Positions 22,896 through 31,258 are shown, counted from the stretch's first letter. The stretch: DNA of 64,000 nt from Paraburkholderia flagellata (GCF_021390645.1 NZ_JAJEJT010000006.1:62001-126000), one strand, 5' to 3'. Notes: a model not told the origin generated them from the sequence alone. Translations and numbers: made by a program.

Positions 22896-23363
22896 TCAAT
22901 CTTTCTTCGCACGGGTATAGCGCTTGCGTGTATCGATAATGCACCACCACTTCGTGTATCCGCGCGGCAATTCGTTTTCGAAGTTTCGCTTGCGGGCGGC
23001 GGCTCTTACGCCAGCCCGAGCACAATATGTGCTCGACAAAGACTCGATCTCCCACGGGAACGCCAAGGGCTGTGCGTCATGCGAAAGCGCCCAAATGTTG
23101 TAATCGATGCGACGGAGCGCTGTACGATAAACACTCACTGTCCCGGTTCCATTCTTGGTCGCAATGATTGGAATTGAACTAAATGCAGCAAGCGCAAACC
23201 AGTGTTCGAGCCCTTGGCTAGCAAGCACCGCGGTCGAATAATTGTCAAGGGCGCCTGCGAAGCGCCAGAGGGAAGTACCGAAGCCCAATAGGCTTGGCAA
23301 GAAAGCTATCCAGCCTAGACAAAGCCAGGCGTTGCAGCGTAGTGCGCGCAAGAAATTCCGCAT
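22896..23363 (-). CDS. Membrane protein (155 aa)
   Basis: Two hydrophobic segments are visible, about 10-32 (AWLCLGWIAFLPSLLGFG) and 50-68 (LEHWFALAAFSSIPIIA), followed by a soluble basic domain with Cys and Trp. The leader contains ACAACGGAAAACG about 15 nt before the ATG, shared with the neighbouring gene. Family not recognised. Confidence 0.55.
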   Translation of the reverse strand: MRNFLRALRCNAWLCLGWIAFLPSLLGFGTSLWRFAGALDNYSTAVLASQGLEHWFALAAFSSIPIIATKNGTGTVSVYRTALRRIDYNIWALSHDAQPLAFPWEIESLSSTYCARAGVRAAARKRNFENELPRGYTKWWCIIDTRKRYTRAKKD

Positions 23364-23383
23364 GACCTAATCGTTTTCCGTTG

Positions 23384-23599
23384 TCAGTTGCTACGCCGTG
23401 ACGGCAGGTATTTGCGCTCGATGGCGCGCTCCAAAAAGATGCCGCCGACCACAACCGCGATAGCTGACGGCACACCGATCCACCACGACAAGCCCGCGTC
23501 TCGGCACGCCCACAAGATCGCTAGAGCGGCAAAGCCCCCGGCCAGTGACAGCAGCAATATCCATCCGGGCAGACGGCCCGCGTCGTTATCTTGGCTCAT
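23384..23599 (-). CDS. Two-TM small membrane protein (71 aa)
   Basis: Residues about 11-30 (GWILLLSLAGGFAALAILW) and 38-56 (WWIGVPSAIAVVVGGIFL) are membrane segments separated by a short loop. A basic tail follows (RAIERKYLPSRRSN). The leader GACAACGGAAAAC directly precedes ATG 23599. Immunity-type or holin-like proteins have this layout; nothing decides here. The stretch 23613-23730 shows no gene. Confidence 0.55.
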   Translation of the reverse strand: MSQDNDAGRLPGWILLLSLAGGFAALAILWACRDAGLSWWIGVPSAIAVVVGGIFLERAIERKYLPSRRSN

Positions 23600-23730
23600 G
23601 TTTTCCGTTGTCGCTACTGGTACTCAGGAACCGACGCGAATTCGGCCCGGGTCATGGCATCAAACTCGATGACGGCCGCAATGGCCGCCTCGCGCTGCGC
23701 TTACTTGCACGAGAGTCGTGATCCTCGCTT

Positions 23731-24549
23731 TCACTTCGGCCTGTTCAATTCATCGTAGTAGTAGCCACTCATCTTTTTAACAGATTGCGGCTCACGCTGA
23801 AAAAAGGCGGCAATTAGATCTGACTCGGTAAACGCACCTGCGCTAATGCCGGCTCGAAGTATCTTCAACCCTGTGACATAGATCGGCTGCCCCTCGACGT
23901 CCGTGCGAAAAAAGAAGCGCGTCGCCATGCAGGTAAGGTATTCGGTCATCGCCTCTTCCAAGTTTGGCCCGACACCATCGAATACTTCGCCCAGCTTCGG
24001 ATGCGCCAAGGTATGAAAGAGCTCGTGAACTACCGCGCCTAACGTATGGTAGCCACCGTTGATGTACACCTCAGCAGATTGCTCTGTCGCGTTCGCTTTC
24101 TGGTGAGTGGTATAGCCCTCGGTCTTTTGGATACGATCAACCGGTGTCGTCGGCATATCGAGACTCCGACCGATGTTGAGCCAATCGTTCCGATCATGCA
24201 TGAATTTAACCGGAGCGGCGTTGGCGAAATGGCCAACAACTTTATTCTCCGCAAGCCAAGTATTCACGATTTGTCGCGCCCGCCGCTCCGTGTCAGTATC
24301 AGTCTGAAGACTGACCCACGGTTCATCCTCCCCTTCGAATTGCACAATTTCCTGCGTCGAGCTGAGGGGCTTTGCATTTCTAAAAATAATCTGAGGCATC
24401 CTGCCAAACTGCCTTTGCGCTTCCTGCTGCGCCAGCTGGCGCAATGTCTCCGTCACGGGTACGGTGTACGGAACATCCACTCGGACTATTGCACCTGCGC
24501 TTAGCACGGTACATTCGAATACGTGTCCGTCGACCGTGATTTTCGGCAT
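23731..24549 (-). CDS. HExxH zinc metallopeptidase-like protein
   Basis: This 272-aa protein has a zinc-protease motif HELFH at 175-179 (VVHELFHTLAHP) and a downstream Glu in NLEEAMTEYLT (about 197-206) as a third ligand, the pattern of gluzincins. The N-terminal 80 residues are a beta-rich domain with no signal peptide. No inhibitor or secretion tag is evident. AGGAG lies 6 nt before the ATG. Upstream in the same direction is an XRE-type gene. A toxin/effector role or an ImmA-like regulator-cleaving role (metallopeptidase next to an XRE gene) are both possible. Confidence 0.65.
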   Translation of the reverse strand: MPKITVDGHVFECTVLSAGAIVRVDVPYTVPVTETLRQLAQQEAQRQFGRMPQIIFRNAKPLSSTQEIVQFEGEDEPWVSLQTDTDTERRARQIVNTWLAENKVVGHFANAAPVKFMHDRNDWLNIGRSLDMPTTPVDRIQKTEGYTTHQKANATEQSAEVYINGGYHTLGAVVHELFHTLAHPKLGEVFDGVGPNLEEAMTEYLTCMATRFFFRTDVEGQPIYVTGLKILRAGISAGAFTESDLIAAFFQREPQSVKKMSGYYYDELNRPK

Positions 24550-24597
24550 GTCGATCTCCTGTCAAGTGGCCCGAAGAAGTTTTCCTTGACGTCAGTG

Positions 24598-25011
24598 TCA
24601 GCATCTGTTCGATTCGCGTCCGCACGTTTTGCAGCGAGACGCATTCTCGGGCCTCGCCGTCCTGTTCTCGAGGGAGGCAACGGGTGCGTCAAGTGCGGAC
24701 GCGAGGCGATCTAACACTTGCGGGCTCGCGCTCCGCTTGCCAGTCTCGATCAAAGTTACGAAGGAGGCACTCACATCGGCGGCCGTGGCCAGTTGAGCCG
24801 TCGTCATACGACGGTGCCGACGCCAGGCCTTGAGCGGGTGAACGCCGTCCAGAACATCGTCACGCACGCGCGAGGGGATCGTCGGGACTGCCTCTACAGG
24901 TCCTGCAACAGCTACACCCTCAGCTTTAGCTACGAGGCTGTTCCATAGCGCGATTGGCACAATCGCAAATTCCCCTTCGCCGTCCACAGTAATAAATCGA
25001 ACGTCGGTCAT
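24598..25011 (-). CDS. XRE helix-turn-helix protein with antitoxin-like N-terminus
   Basis: This 137-aa protein starts with a short domain (VRFITVDGEGEFAIVPIALWNSLV) like the N-terminal part of antitoxin-type proteins. It continues with a typical XRE HTH: LKAWRRHRRMTTAQLATAA, SASFVTLIETGKRSAS, LDRLASALDAP (about 60-112). The C-terminal tail has CKTCGRESNRC. ATG 25011 follows the shared ACACAGGAAAA leader. It lies 48 bp upstream of the metallopeptidase gene and may control it. Confidence 0.75.
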   Translation of the reverse strand: MTDVRFITVDGEGEFAIVPIALWNSLVAKAEGVAVAGPVEAVPTIPSRVRDDVLDGVHPLKAWRRHRRMTTAQLATAADVSASFVTLIETGKRSASPQVLDRLASALDAPVASLENRTARPENASRCKTCGRESNRC

Positions 25012-25076
25012 ATTTTCCTGTGTCCGGTTATCAGCCACAACGCGGCGCGAGTGCACCTAGTTTCTGTAGCCGTTTC

Positions 25077-25412
25077 CTATACCATCGCGAGCACTTGGAG
25101 CCGAGAATCCACTTTCTGAGCTGCCCTAGCGATACGATTGGTCTGTCCGCGGTACTTCGCTCCCACCAACGTCACAGCCATGCTCACGTCGAGATATGCA
25201 GCTTTCATCTGGTCCCGAGACGGTGAGCTCGATCCTGAAACAAGGGAAATCCAACTATCCACCGCCTCTCGCAACTGGTCGAGTTCATCAGCCGCTTCGG
25301 GATACTGCCCGATGATCGTTTCCAACTCTTGTCGTGCCTTCGAGAGTTGTTCGAGATACATCCACATTTTTCGTGTTTTCCGATACCTACGTTGGAGCGA
25401 TTCTGCCGCCAT
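25077..25412 (-). CDS. Helical hypothetical protein (111 aa)
   Basis: A 111-aa helical protein with a basic N-terminus (MAAESLQRRYRKTRKMWMY) and coiled-coil-prone heptads at about 18-50. Its ATG directly follows the TGA of the upstream secreted gene, with GGAAGAG as ribosome-binding site, so the pair is coupled. A partner function for the exported protein is plausible, for example an immunity/effector pair, but unproven. Confidence 0.55.
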   Translation of the reverse strand: MAAESLQRRYRKTRKMWMYLEQLSKARQELETIIGQYPEAADELDQLREAVDSWISLVSGSSSPSRDQMKAAYLDVSMAVTLVGAKYRGQTNRIARAAQKVDSRLQVLAMV

Positions 25413-25922
25413 TCACTCTTCCCAAGTGTGGCTAAACGTAATCGGATCGATCGTGAAGCCGAATATCCCCTGCGGATCCCTCGTTGCGTTGGCATGTACC
25501 TCGACCGTAGCCACGCTGGCCGCTCTCGCAGGATTGATCTGTCTTACCCCCTCCGGAAAGTTGACGATGCGCGCGTGCCCATGCCCTTTATTGGGAATGC
25601 ACGTTTCTCGCGTGCTTCCGGTGGCCACGGCATTACCGGCCGCGTCTCTGAGAACGTATGAAACCGTTCCACAAACGCCGAAGAAGCCGCTGTCGGTCTC
25701 CAGTGCTTGCTTGACGTGAATCTTCCCGTCATTCGTGACCGTTACGGTTCCGCGAGCCCATTGACCGTGATGGCCACGCGCAAGCGTGCAGTATCCGCGT
25801 GCGAATGGTTGAGGATCGACTTTGCACGTCGCGTCTGCGAAGGCGCTCGCGCTTACCAGCGTGATCAATCCCCCAGTTGCTGCAATCAATAAAGCCCGGA
25901 TCGAAACAAGCTCGCTTCGCAT
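25413..25922 (-). CDS. Secreted hypothetical protein (169 aa)
   Basis: The Sec signal peptide covers residues 1-29 (LLIAATGGLITLVSASAFA). The mature part is beta-rich with Cys pairs (TCKVDPQPFARGYC and the CGT/TC pair), suggesting a disulfide-bonded periplasmic fold. ATG 25922 has AAGGAG 8 nt upstream; the frame upstream of it is not coding-like. Its 5' end and upstream region are duplicated, with a deletion, at 22442-22517. Confidence 0.65.
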   Translation of the reverse strand: MRSELVSIRALLIAATGGLITLVSASAFADATCKVDPQPFARGYCTLARGHHGQWARGTVTVTNDGKIHVKQALETDSGFFGVCGTVSYVLRDAAGNAVATGSTRETCIPNKGHGHARIVNFPEGVRQINPARAASVATVEVHANATRDPQGIFGFTIDPITFSHTWEE

Positions 25923-26004
25923 CGTGGTCTCCTTGGTGAAATCACTTTGCACTTCCGTAGCGCGAAGACAAGCATTGCAGCGACGGAGCATTGTCGTCGT
26001 GTTC

Positions 26005-26631
26005 CTATGCAGCAGCAGCTTCGAAGTCCACCATACGAACTACCCGTTGAAGGAGCGGCGAGGGCTCGTAAAACGATCCACCGTAAGCGGCAACCGTCGC
26101 GACCAGTCCTGTACGTGTTAATGAATCCGCGATTGCAAAAAAGTCAGCATCGCTTTCGAAGACCCCAGGCACCAGATCAGCTTTCATTGCTCCGATGGTC
26201 TCAATGCGCCGCTGGCCAACATCAAGCGACAGTCTTCGCTCATCAAACCAGTTCCTGTGAAGAGAACCAAGTAGAAGCATCTCGTCCCTTCGCAACGGGC
26301 CGAGAATATCTGCGTAGTAGAGAAAATCGTCGGCTTTCATTGTGCCGCCCCACGCCTGATTCGCTATCACCTGCGACAGCAACCGAAGGTTGACGCGAGC
26401 CGCTCCCTCTTGAGCCGCGCGGAGAAACCTATAGACTATGGCAAGGCCCTCCTCGAGATCGACCTCACTGACACGCGATTGACCTCGAGCCAGTTCATTT
26501 AGCAATACTTCGCGAGCGGCATCGAGTCGCTTTGCCATAAGCTGTTTCAACCCGAACCCCGCGACGTTGCCACCAGGGAGGTTAGCGAGACCGAAGACAT
26601 CGCCGACCAATGCAATTAAACCTTCGCTCAC
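26005..26631 (-). CDS. Hypothetical protein (208 aa)
   Basis: A 208-aa protein starting at GTG 26631 with AGGA 8-9 nt upstream. It is mostly helical, with no signal peptide. Segments such as LEEGLAIVYRFLRAAQEGAARVNLRLLSQVI (about 60-90) and DILGPLRRDEMLLLGSLHR look conserved. I do not recognise a named family. It stands alone among island genes. Confidence 0.6.
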   Translation of the reverse strand: MSEGLIALVGDVFGLANLPGGNVAGFGLKQLMAKRLDAAREVLLNELARGQSRVSEVDLEEGLAIVYRFLRAAQEGAARVNLRLLSQVIANQAWGGTMKADDFLYYADILGPLRRDEMLLLGSLHRNWFDERRLSLDVGQRRIETIGAMKADLVPGVFESDADFFAIADSLTRTGLVATVAAYGGSFYEPSPLLQRVVRMVDFEAAAA

Positions 26632-26697
26632 GTTTCTATCCTGTTTCCCATGTTCGGTTACCTTCTCTAAGCTACGGTCGCGTTTTCCTGTGTACCG

Positions 26698-26913
26698 TTA
26701 CTTGCGCTCGCGAGCACGCGCAATCGCTTCGTCCGCGATGGTCTTGGGCGTCTCCAACGTCACGCCGCCATCCCACTCAAGCTTCACGGGCGTTCCGCAG
26801 GAGGCGCACGTAGTCGCCTCGCCATCGTGCGAATCGTCATCGCGGCGTTGCTCGCCACGGTGACCGCATTCCGCACATTTGTACGTGTACAAGACTCTGT
26901 CTGCGCGCGCCAT
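26698..26913 (-). CDS. Zinc-ribbon protein (71 aa)
   Basis: A 71-aa protein with two CxxC knuckles, CAECGHRGE and CASCGTPV, spaced about 20 residues apart, a classical zinc ribbon, and a helical basic C-terminus (AIARARERK). ATG 26913 has GGAG 6-7 nt upstream; the longer frame has no such support. Probably nucleic-acid or protein binding. Confidence 0.65.
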   Translation of the reverse strand: MARADRVLYTYKCAECGHRGEQRRDDDSHDGEATTCASCGTPVKLEWDGGVTLETPKTIADEAIARARERK

Positions 26914-26936
26914 GTGGCTCTCCGGGTTACTGTCTA

Positions 26937-27203
26937 TCAGTAGTGGTAGCGGCACGAAACGATATTGATTTGCGTACTCGCGACTTCGTAGACCAAGCGA
27001 TTCGTTTCATCAATGCGGCGCGACCAAAAACCCGTCAGGTTTTCCTTCAGCGACTCGGGTTTGCCGATGCCTTCGAATGGGGAGCGCTGCATATCCTTGA
27101 TGAGTTGATTGATGCGCTTCAACGTCTTTTTGTCCTGCCCCTGCCAGTAGACGTAATCGTCCCATGCCTCGGCAGTCCACATGATGTTCAACGCGCCGCT
27201 CAT
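26937..27203 (-). CDS. yoeB: YoeB toxin, ribosome-dependent mRNA endonuclease
   Basis: An 88-aa YoeB-type toxin of the RelE superfamily that cleaves mRNA on the ribosome. The family pattern is intact: GKPESLKENLTGFWSRRIDETNRLVYEV, ending SCRYHY, with the catalytic Glu (KPE), Arg (SRR) and C-terminal His present. It overlaps the antitoxin stop by 4 nt, as expected for coupled expression in which antitoxin leads. The toxin appears functional. Confidence 0.93.
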   Translation of the reverse strand: MSGALNIMWTAEAWDDYVYWQGQDKKTLKRINQLIKDMQRSPFEGIGKPESLKENLTGFWSRRIDETNRLVYEVASTQINIVSCRYHY

Positions 27204-27460
27204 TCGCTGTCATCAACCAACTTGCGGGGCTTTACCTTGCCCGCTCGTGCCTGCGCGATAGAGCGCTCCAGATGAGCTACATTTGCCGGGGAGCGCAGCA
27301 GATGGACCGTTTCCATCAAGCTATCGTAATGTTCCTGGGACATGACAACCGCATTGGGGGCGTCGCGGCGGGTAATGAGCGTTACGTCCACATCGTCAAC
27401 AACCTGGTCGATGACGCGCTTCAAATTGGCGCGAGCGTCGGTGAATGGGATGGTACGCAT
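27200..27460 (-). CDS. yefM: YefM antitoxin
   Basis: An 86-aa antitoxin with a Phd/YefM N-terminal DNA-binding domain (MRTIPFTDARANLKRVIDQV, then VTLITRRDAPNAVVMSQEHYDSLMETVHLL) and an extended C-terminal tail that would cap YoeB. ATG 27460 has AAGGAGG 6-7 nt upstream. It autoregulates in other systems; two palindromes stand directly upstream. Confidence 0.93.
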   Translation of the reverse strand: MRTIPFTDARANLKRVIDQVVDDVDVTLITRRDAPNAVVMSQEHYDSLMETVHLLRSPANVAHLERSIAQARAGKVKPRKLVDDSE

Positions 27461-27480
27461 ATGTCCTCCTTCATGGCTAA

Positions 27481-27545
27481 CCTGTACCGATACAGGTACA
27501 ACTCTACCACGCCCGGATGAACATGTACACATAATCGTACATGTT
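27481..27545 (-). promoter_or_regulatory. yefM-yoeB operator palindromes
   Basis: Two inverted repeats precede yefM: CCTGTA-ccga-TACAGG (27481-27496) and AACATGTAC-N8-GTACATGTT (27520-27545). Both contain the TGTAC core of known YefM operators. Their tandem placement fits cooperative repression by the YefM-YoeB complex. Confidence 0.7.
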
Positions 27546-27725
27546 GGTCTGTCACTCGTTTCCGTTCGCCAGGTGAGGGTGAAGCGGGTACTGTGCTGCA
27601 ACACAGCAATTTCAACCTACGCCTGAGGCGCTTGGATTGATAAGGCTTTGCGTCTGACCGGGCAGCAGCTGAACGGTCGCCGCGGTGAAGCAAATTTGCT
27701 GCGATCGCACATTACCTGCATCCCC

Positions 27726-28330
27726 TCAAATTACCCCCGCGACAATCGCTCCTAGCCGAACCGGATCGGCGTCGATCAATCGCTTTGTGGCCGTCAGCGT
27801 TTCGTGTCCAAGTAGTTCGTTGATGTGCCGAAGATCGAAACCGAGTCGATGCAGGCGGACGGCAAACGTTCGGCGTCCTGACATTGCACTGGCTCCCTCG
27901 ATGCCTGCCTGAGAGTGCAGCTTGCGGAACAGTTGACTCAGGGAATCGCAGGAGTAACTGACGGCTCCAGTTGAGGTCGTGCGCATCATCAGGCGGTACG
28001 GCTTTCCATCGCCCGTCAAAAATAGCGGTGACTCGGGAGCAAGCCCGCGATATGCCGCCTTACGCGTGGTGATGCCGTGTCCGCTTTCCACGCGATAGAC
28101 CAGGTATTTGTCGATTGCGTTGACCACCTTGGTATTAGACCACCACAACGGGCGCTCCTTGCCGTTGTAGGCAACTTCTGCGGCGATCCTAGACTTCTCT
28201 AGCAAAGCACCGTCACCTTTGAGGTACGCCGAAACCGGCAGGCGTGCAACCTCGGTAAGCATCATGCCGGTGCCGTATATGACCATGAGTAACGCGACGT
28301 TGCGCTCACGGCTCTCGCCCGCTTGCTTTG
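27726..28330 (-). pseudogene. Truncated tyrosine recombinase
   Basis: The frame covers only the catalytic domain of a phage-type integrase. It begins in RERNVALLMVIYGTGMMLTEVARL (box around the first catalytic Arg; here the usual Arg after GTG is Met) and reaches SGRRTFAVRLHRLGFDLRHINELLGHETLTATKR. The catalytic Tyr is replaced (KRLIDADP instead of RYID-type), so it should be inactive. The core-binding domain is lost at the junction with the pentapeptide gene (28337). It may mark the former end of the island. Confidence 0.75.
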
Positions 28331-28336
28331 AGTCGG

Positions 28337-29860
28337 TTACCCCGGGACTACTAATGGGCTGGGTTCTGGAACTGGTTGAGGATCAGTAAAATCTTCGTTC
28401 CGCTGTTGAGGAAATGACTTTTCAAGCAAATTGCCTTCAGCCTTTAAGTTTTCAACTCTAGGGCAAAAAGTAACTTCGAAGCGATCCACTGGCTTGGGCC
28501 GATTCCCCGCTTGAAAACCTCCGCTCGGCGCAAAGCAACCTTCATCCTGTCCTGAACGGCAATCTACTTCTGCACCAGCCTCGACCCAAGAATTATTGGG
28601 CAGCCGAGTGGCGTAAATAGCATTCAAGCTTGAGGTTGAAAGACATCCTCCGACCGGGTTGTCTTGAACATTTGATGACCACCACCAGTTGGCGCCCTTC
28701 AGTTCGCTATCGTGAATCGACGTTGGAAGCAGAGCTGACTCCAGGTTAGCAAACGAGAGATCAGAACTCGAAACGTCAAGCATGGAAAGGTCGGCATTTT
28801 GAAAGCCAGAGTGACTCAGGTGCGCATTCCTTGCCTCGCCCATTAGTACGGCGTTTCTAAAATCGATATTGTTCAGAGAACGCCCACTTATATCAAATGT
28901 GAAGAGTACGATCGACTGGAGATCTGGACCCATCGTGTCTTGGCGATTTTCGTCAAAGATATGGCCCAAGATGGAACTGGTTGCAATAAGAGTCCGAGTT
29001 TGTAGTTTTACGCGGGCTAGCGCCTGAAGAAGCTCTTGTGGGGTGGGTCGCGTTCGTTGACCGGTCGACTGGGCAAGCCCGTAGCTTCGATCTTTGCCAG
29101 CGGCTGTCAGCCTAATCAAGTCGACGAGCGTGGGTGTCTTGTCGTCGATTACCGGCATGCGGGAAATGATCCGTCGGTCCGCTTCGGTCAGCGGGTAAGC
29201 TTGTGAGACGCTCCGAACGACTGGCTCAATCAATGAAATGTATATAGATCGTGCGTCCTCTTTCATCGCTTCGCCGCGCGAGTAAGCAGTACCGGAGATG
29301 TATTTCGATACTGACGGGATTTCAGAAGCCACAATGGTCCTCGCTTCTACATCGAAGTCTTCGTGCGCTCGACGATTCGACCGAATTAGTTCGCCGACTA
29401 CACGGGGGCCAGCATCGGTAAGGACGTCATTCAATTCGCGCTGTACGCGCTGATCCTCTTCGGAAGTAAGTTGCGTAACCAACAACGTCGCAACTTGCGC
29501 CGACGACACCGCATCGTCTGCCATAACGTACTTACGGAGGCCGACGACTGATGCCGCTCGTGTTGCGACGCTTGGGGAGCCGAGATCTTGGAGAAGCTTC
29601 GCGATGCTGTCGCTATCGTGCTGTCGCTCGCCGAATTTACCGATCTGAAAACTGACGTAACCGGTAACTCCCGCTACTACCAAAGACATTATGATCGAAC
29701 AAATGCCTGTGGCTATTGTCCAGTGCCCCCGTCTAAGCGCTGCTATTTCGAGTTCTAGCTTTTGCTTTTCAAGTTCTCTTCGCTCGGTGCCGGCCTCTAC
29801 TTCAAGCTTCAGCTTTTGGCCTTCTAGCTCCAGTTTTTGTTCCTCAAGCGGAGTGGGCAT
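28337..29860 (-). CDS. Coiled-coil, TM and pentapeptide-repeat protein
   Basis: This 507-aa protein has a repeated heptad coiled coil at 5-42 (EEQKLELEGQKLKLEVEAG), one TM segment at about 50-72 (ICSIIMSLVVAGVTGYVSF), and a helical region at about 80-320 including HEAT-like segments (VATRAASVVGLRKYV). Pentapeptide repeats follow at about 325-385 (pattern ADLSMLDVSSSDLSFANLES), and the C-terminus is Pro-rich. Most of it should lie in the cytosol. AGGAGG precedes ATG 29860. Membrane-anchored pentapeptide proteins occur in defence islands, but no partner is visible. Base composition is lower in GC than in flanking metabolic genes. Confidence 0.7.
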   Translation of the reverse strand: MPTPLEEQKLELEGQKLKLEVEAGTERRELEKQKLELEIAALRRGHWTIATGICSIIMSLVVAGVTGYVSFQIGKFGERQHDSDSIAKLLQDLGSPSVATRAASVVGLRKYVMADDAVSSAQVATLLVTQLTSEEDQRVQRELNDVLTDAGPRVVGELIRSNRRAHEDFDVEARTIVASEIPSVSKYISGTAYSRGEAMKEDARSIYISLIEPVVRSVSQAYPLTEADRRIISRMPVIDDKTPTLVDLIRLTAAGKDRSYGLAQSTGQRTRPTPQELLQALARVKLQTRTLIATSSILGHIFDENRQDTMGPDLQSIVLFTFDISGRSLNNIDFRNAVLMGEARNAHLSHSGFQNADLSMLDVSSSDLSFANLESALLPTSIHDSELKGANWWWSSNVQDNPVGGCLSTSSLNAIYATRLPNNSWVEAGAEVDCRSGQDEGCFAPSGGFQAGNRPKPVDRFEVTFCPRVENLKAEGNLLEKSFPQQRNEDFTDPQPVPEPSPLVVPG

Positions 29861-30763
29861 GGAGACCTCCTAGGCGGGTCAACCTTCGATGAGCGTTGGC
29901 TCACCATTGAAAAATAGCCTAGTGCAGCGATGCGATTTGGGCAAATCGGAAGCTGGTTGTTGCACGCTCTCCACCGAACTTTCAAAATCTTGACCGACTC
30001 CTTCCGGTCGGGTTTCACTGCATCGATAATGCAGAGAATCCATCCTGCCCCTTTTTGATTGCTCTTGTTATCAAAGATTGACCAGCAAGAGCAACTACGT
30101 TGCCGAAGCGATCCGCCTAAGCGACGCCTAATCGTGCGATCAACGGCTTCGCCGAGAGACGCTTGTTGGCCGACTACTGACTCATGCTTTTTGCATCAAA
30201 ACGTCAGCGAGTAGTCCGGCTGACCGGCTCAACGCGACCCAACTCTGCCGTTCGGCCTATCTCATCCTAAATGACCGCTCCGCGTGTACAACGGCCGCAT
30301 GCGTGGGCGCTGGCGCAGACGCGCCAATCGAGCTAAAAGCCCATCGCTAGCGCGCCCAAGTCGGGCGTATTCGGTTTGGGACCGATTGCCCACACGATCC
30401 ACCCCAGGGCGCGCCTCTTCGAGTTTTCGGTGTTCGCGAGCACGGCATTGGGAAAGCGCATGGCAATTTGGAGCCTGGCTTGCGCTTCCATCCTGGATCA
30501 CATTTTCAATGAGCTTCGGATCGAAGCTTCTCCTGACAGCGTCCGCAGCAGAGGAAGAATTGCATTTGCGAACCCACGGTATGCAGGGCCCCCAGTTTGT
30601 TCTACCGCGATGTACCCGGCACCCGTGCTCGTGATCCGCTTTGGCTGCTCACTCCGCCTTGCAGTTGCGAGAATACACCGTCACAATGGCAACACCCAAA
30701 ACGCCATCGACAACAAAGTCGGAAACGACCGGCCGTTAGCCCATTAAGCCGCTCCGTGTAATT
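29861..30763. other. Intergenic region without recognised gene
   Basis: About 900 bp between the pentapeptide gene and a membrane protein gene. Short open frames on both strands have no coherent sequence. An imperfect inverted repeat lies at 30172-30216 (GACTACTGAC with GTCAG-CG-AGTAGTC). This may be the right border of the accessory island, but I see no direct repeat proving it. Confidence 0.5.
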
Positions 30764-31258
30764 TCACGTACGGCTGCGGCACGAAAGAAGCCATAAAAAC
30801 TGAAACGTGGATCCCAGCACAAAAATGCCTAGCCACGCGGCGAGTGATCCGCGCACGATTAGGGATTCAGGGCCATTCGCGAGGGGATGACCGACCGGCA
30901 ACCGTGTCAGCGTCTCGTTGATCCCAGGGACCAACAGCAGAAAGAAGCTAAATGTGAATGCGAACTGGGACAGGGACAGTCGCGCACGTCCCAAAACTTT
31001 GATACGCGGAATGAATACTCCACCCAATGTTGCGAGCAGCGCCACGATGCCGAGTGCGTGCCCAATATTGAAGCCGTGGGTGCTGGACAAACCAAACGAT
31101 GTGAACACCGATGCAACCATCCCTGCCAGGTAAATCTTGGCGGACCGGGTAGTGCCATCGATCTTTTGATATCGAGCAAAGCTATAGAGACCTGCGGCGA
31201 CCGTCAGCAAACTGACAACGGTGTGAACCGCGCCCAAAGAGGAAATGGGATAAGGCAT
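30764..31258 (-). CDS. Predicted inner-membrane protein (DUF2306-like)
   Basis: A 164-aa protein with four hydrophobic segments at about 8-27, 45-62, 70-85 and 93-115, and a fifth near 135-160. The pattern HTVVSLLTVAAGLYSF, then YLAGMVASVFTSFGLSS, and HALGIVALLATLGG resembles small heme-free 4TM membrane proteins of the DUF2306 type. AGGAG stands before the ATG. Function unknown. Confidence 0.65.
   Translation of the reverse strand: MPYPISSLGAVHTVVSLLTVAAGLYSFARYQKIDGTTRSAKIYLAGMVASVFTSFGLSSTHGFNIGHALGIVALLATLGGVFIPRIKVLGRARLSLSQFAFTFSFFLLLVPGINETLTRLPVGHPLANGPESLIVRGSLAAWLGIFVLGSTFQFLWLLSCRSRT

Noticed and set aside
30284..30747. Possible gene between the island and the membrane protein gene
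   Set aside because: No coherent protein sequence on either strand and no ribosome-binding site.
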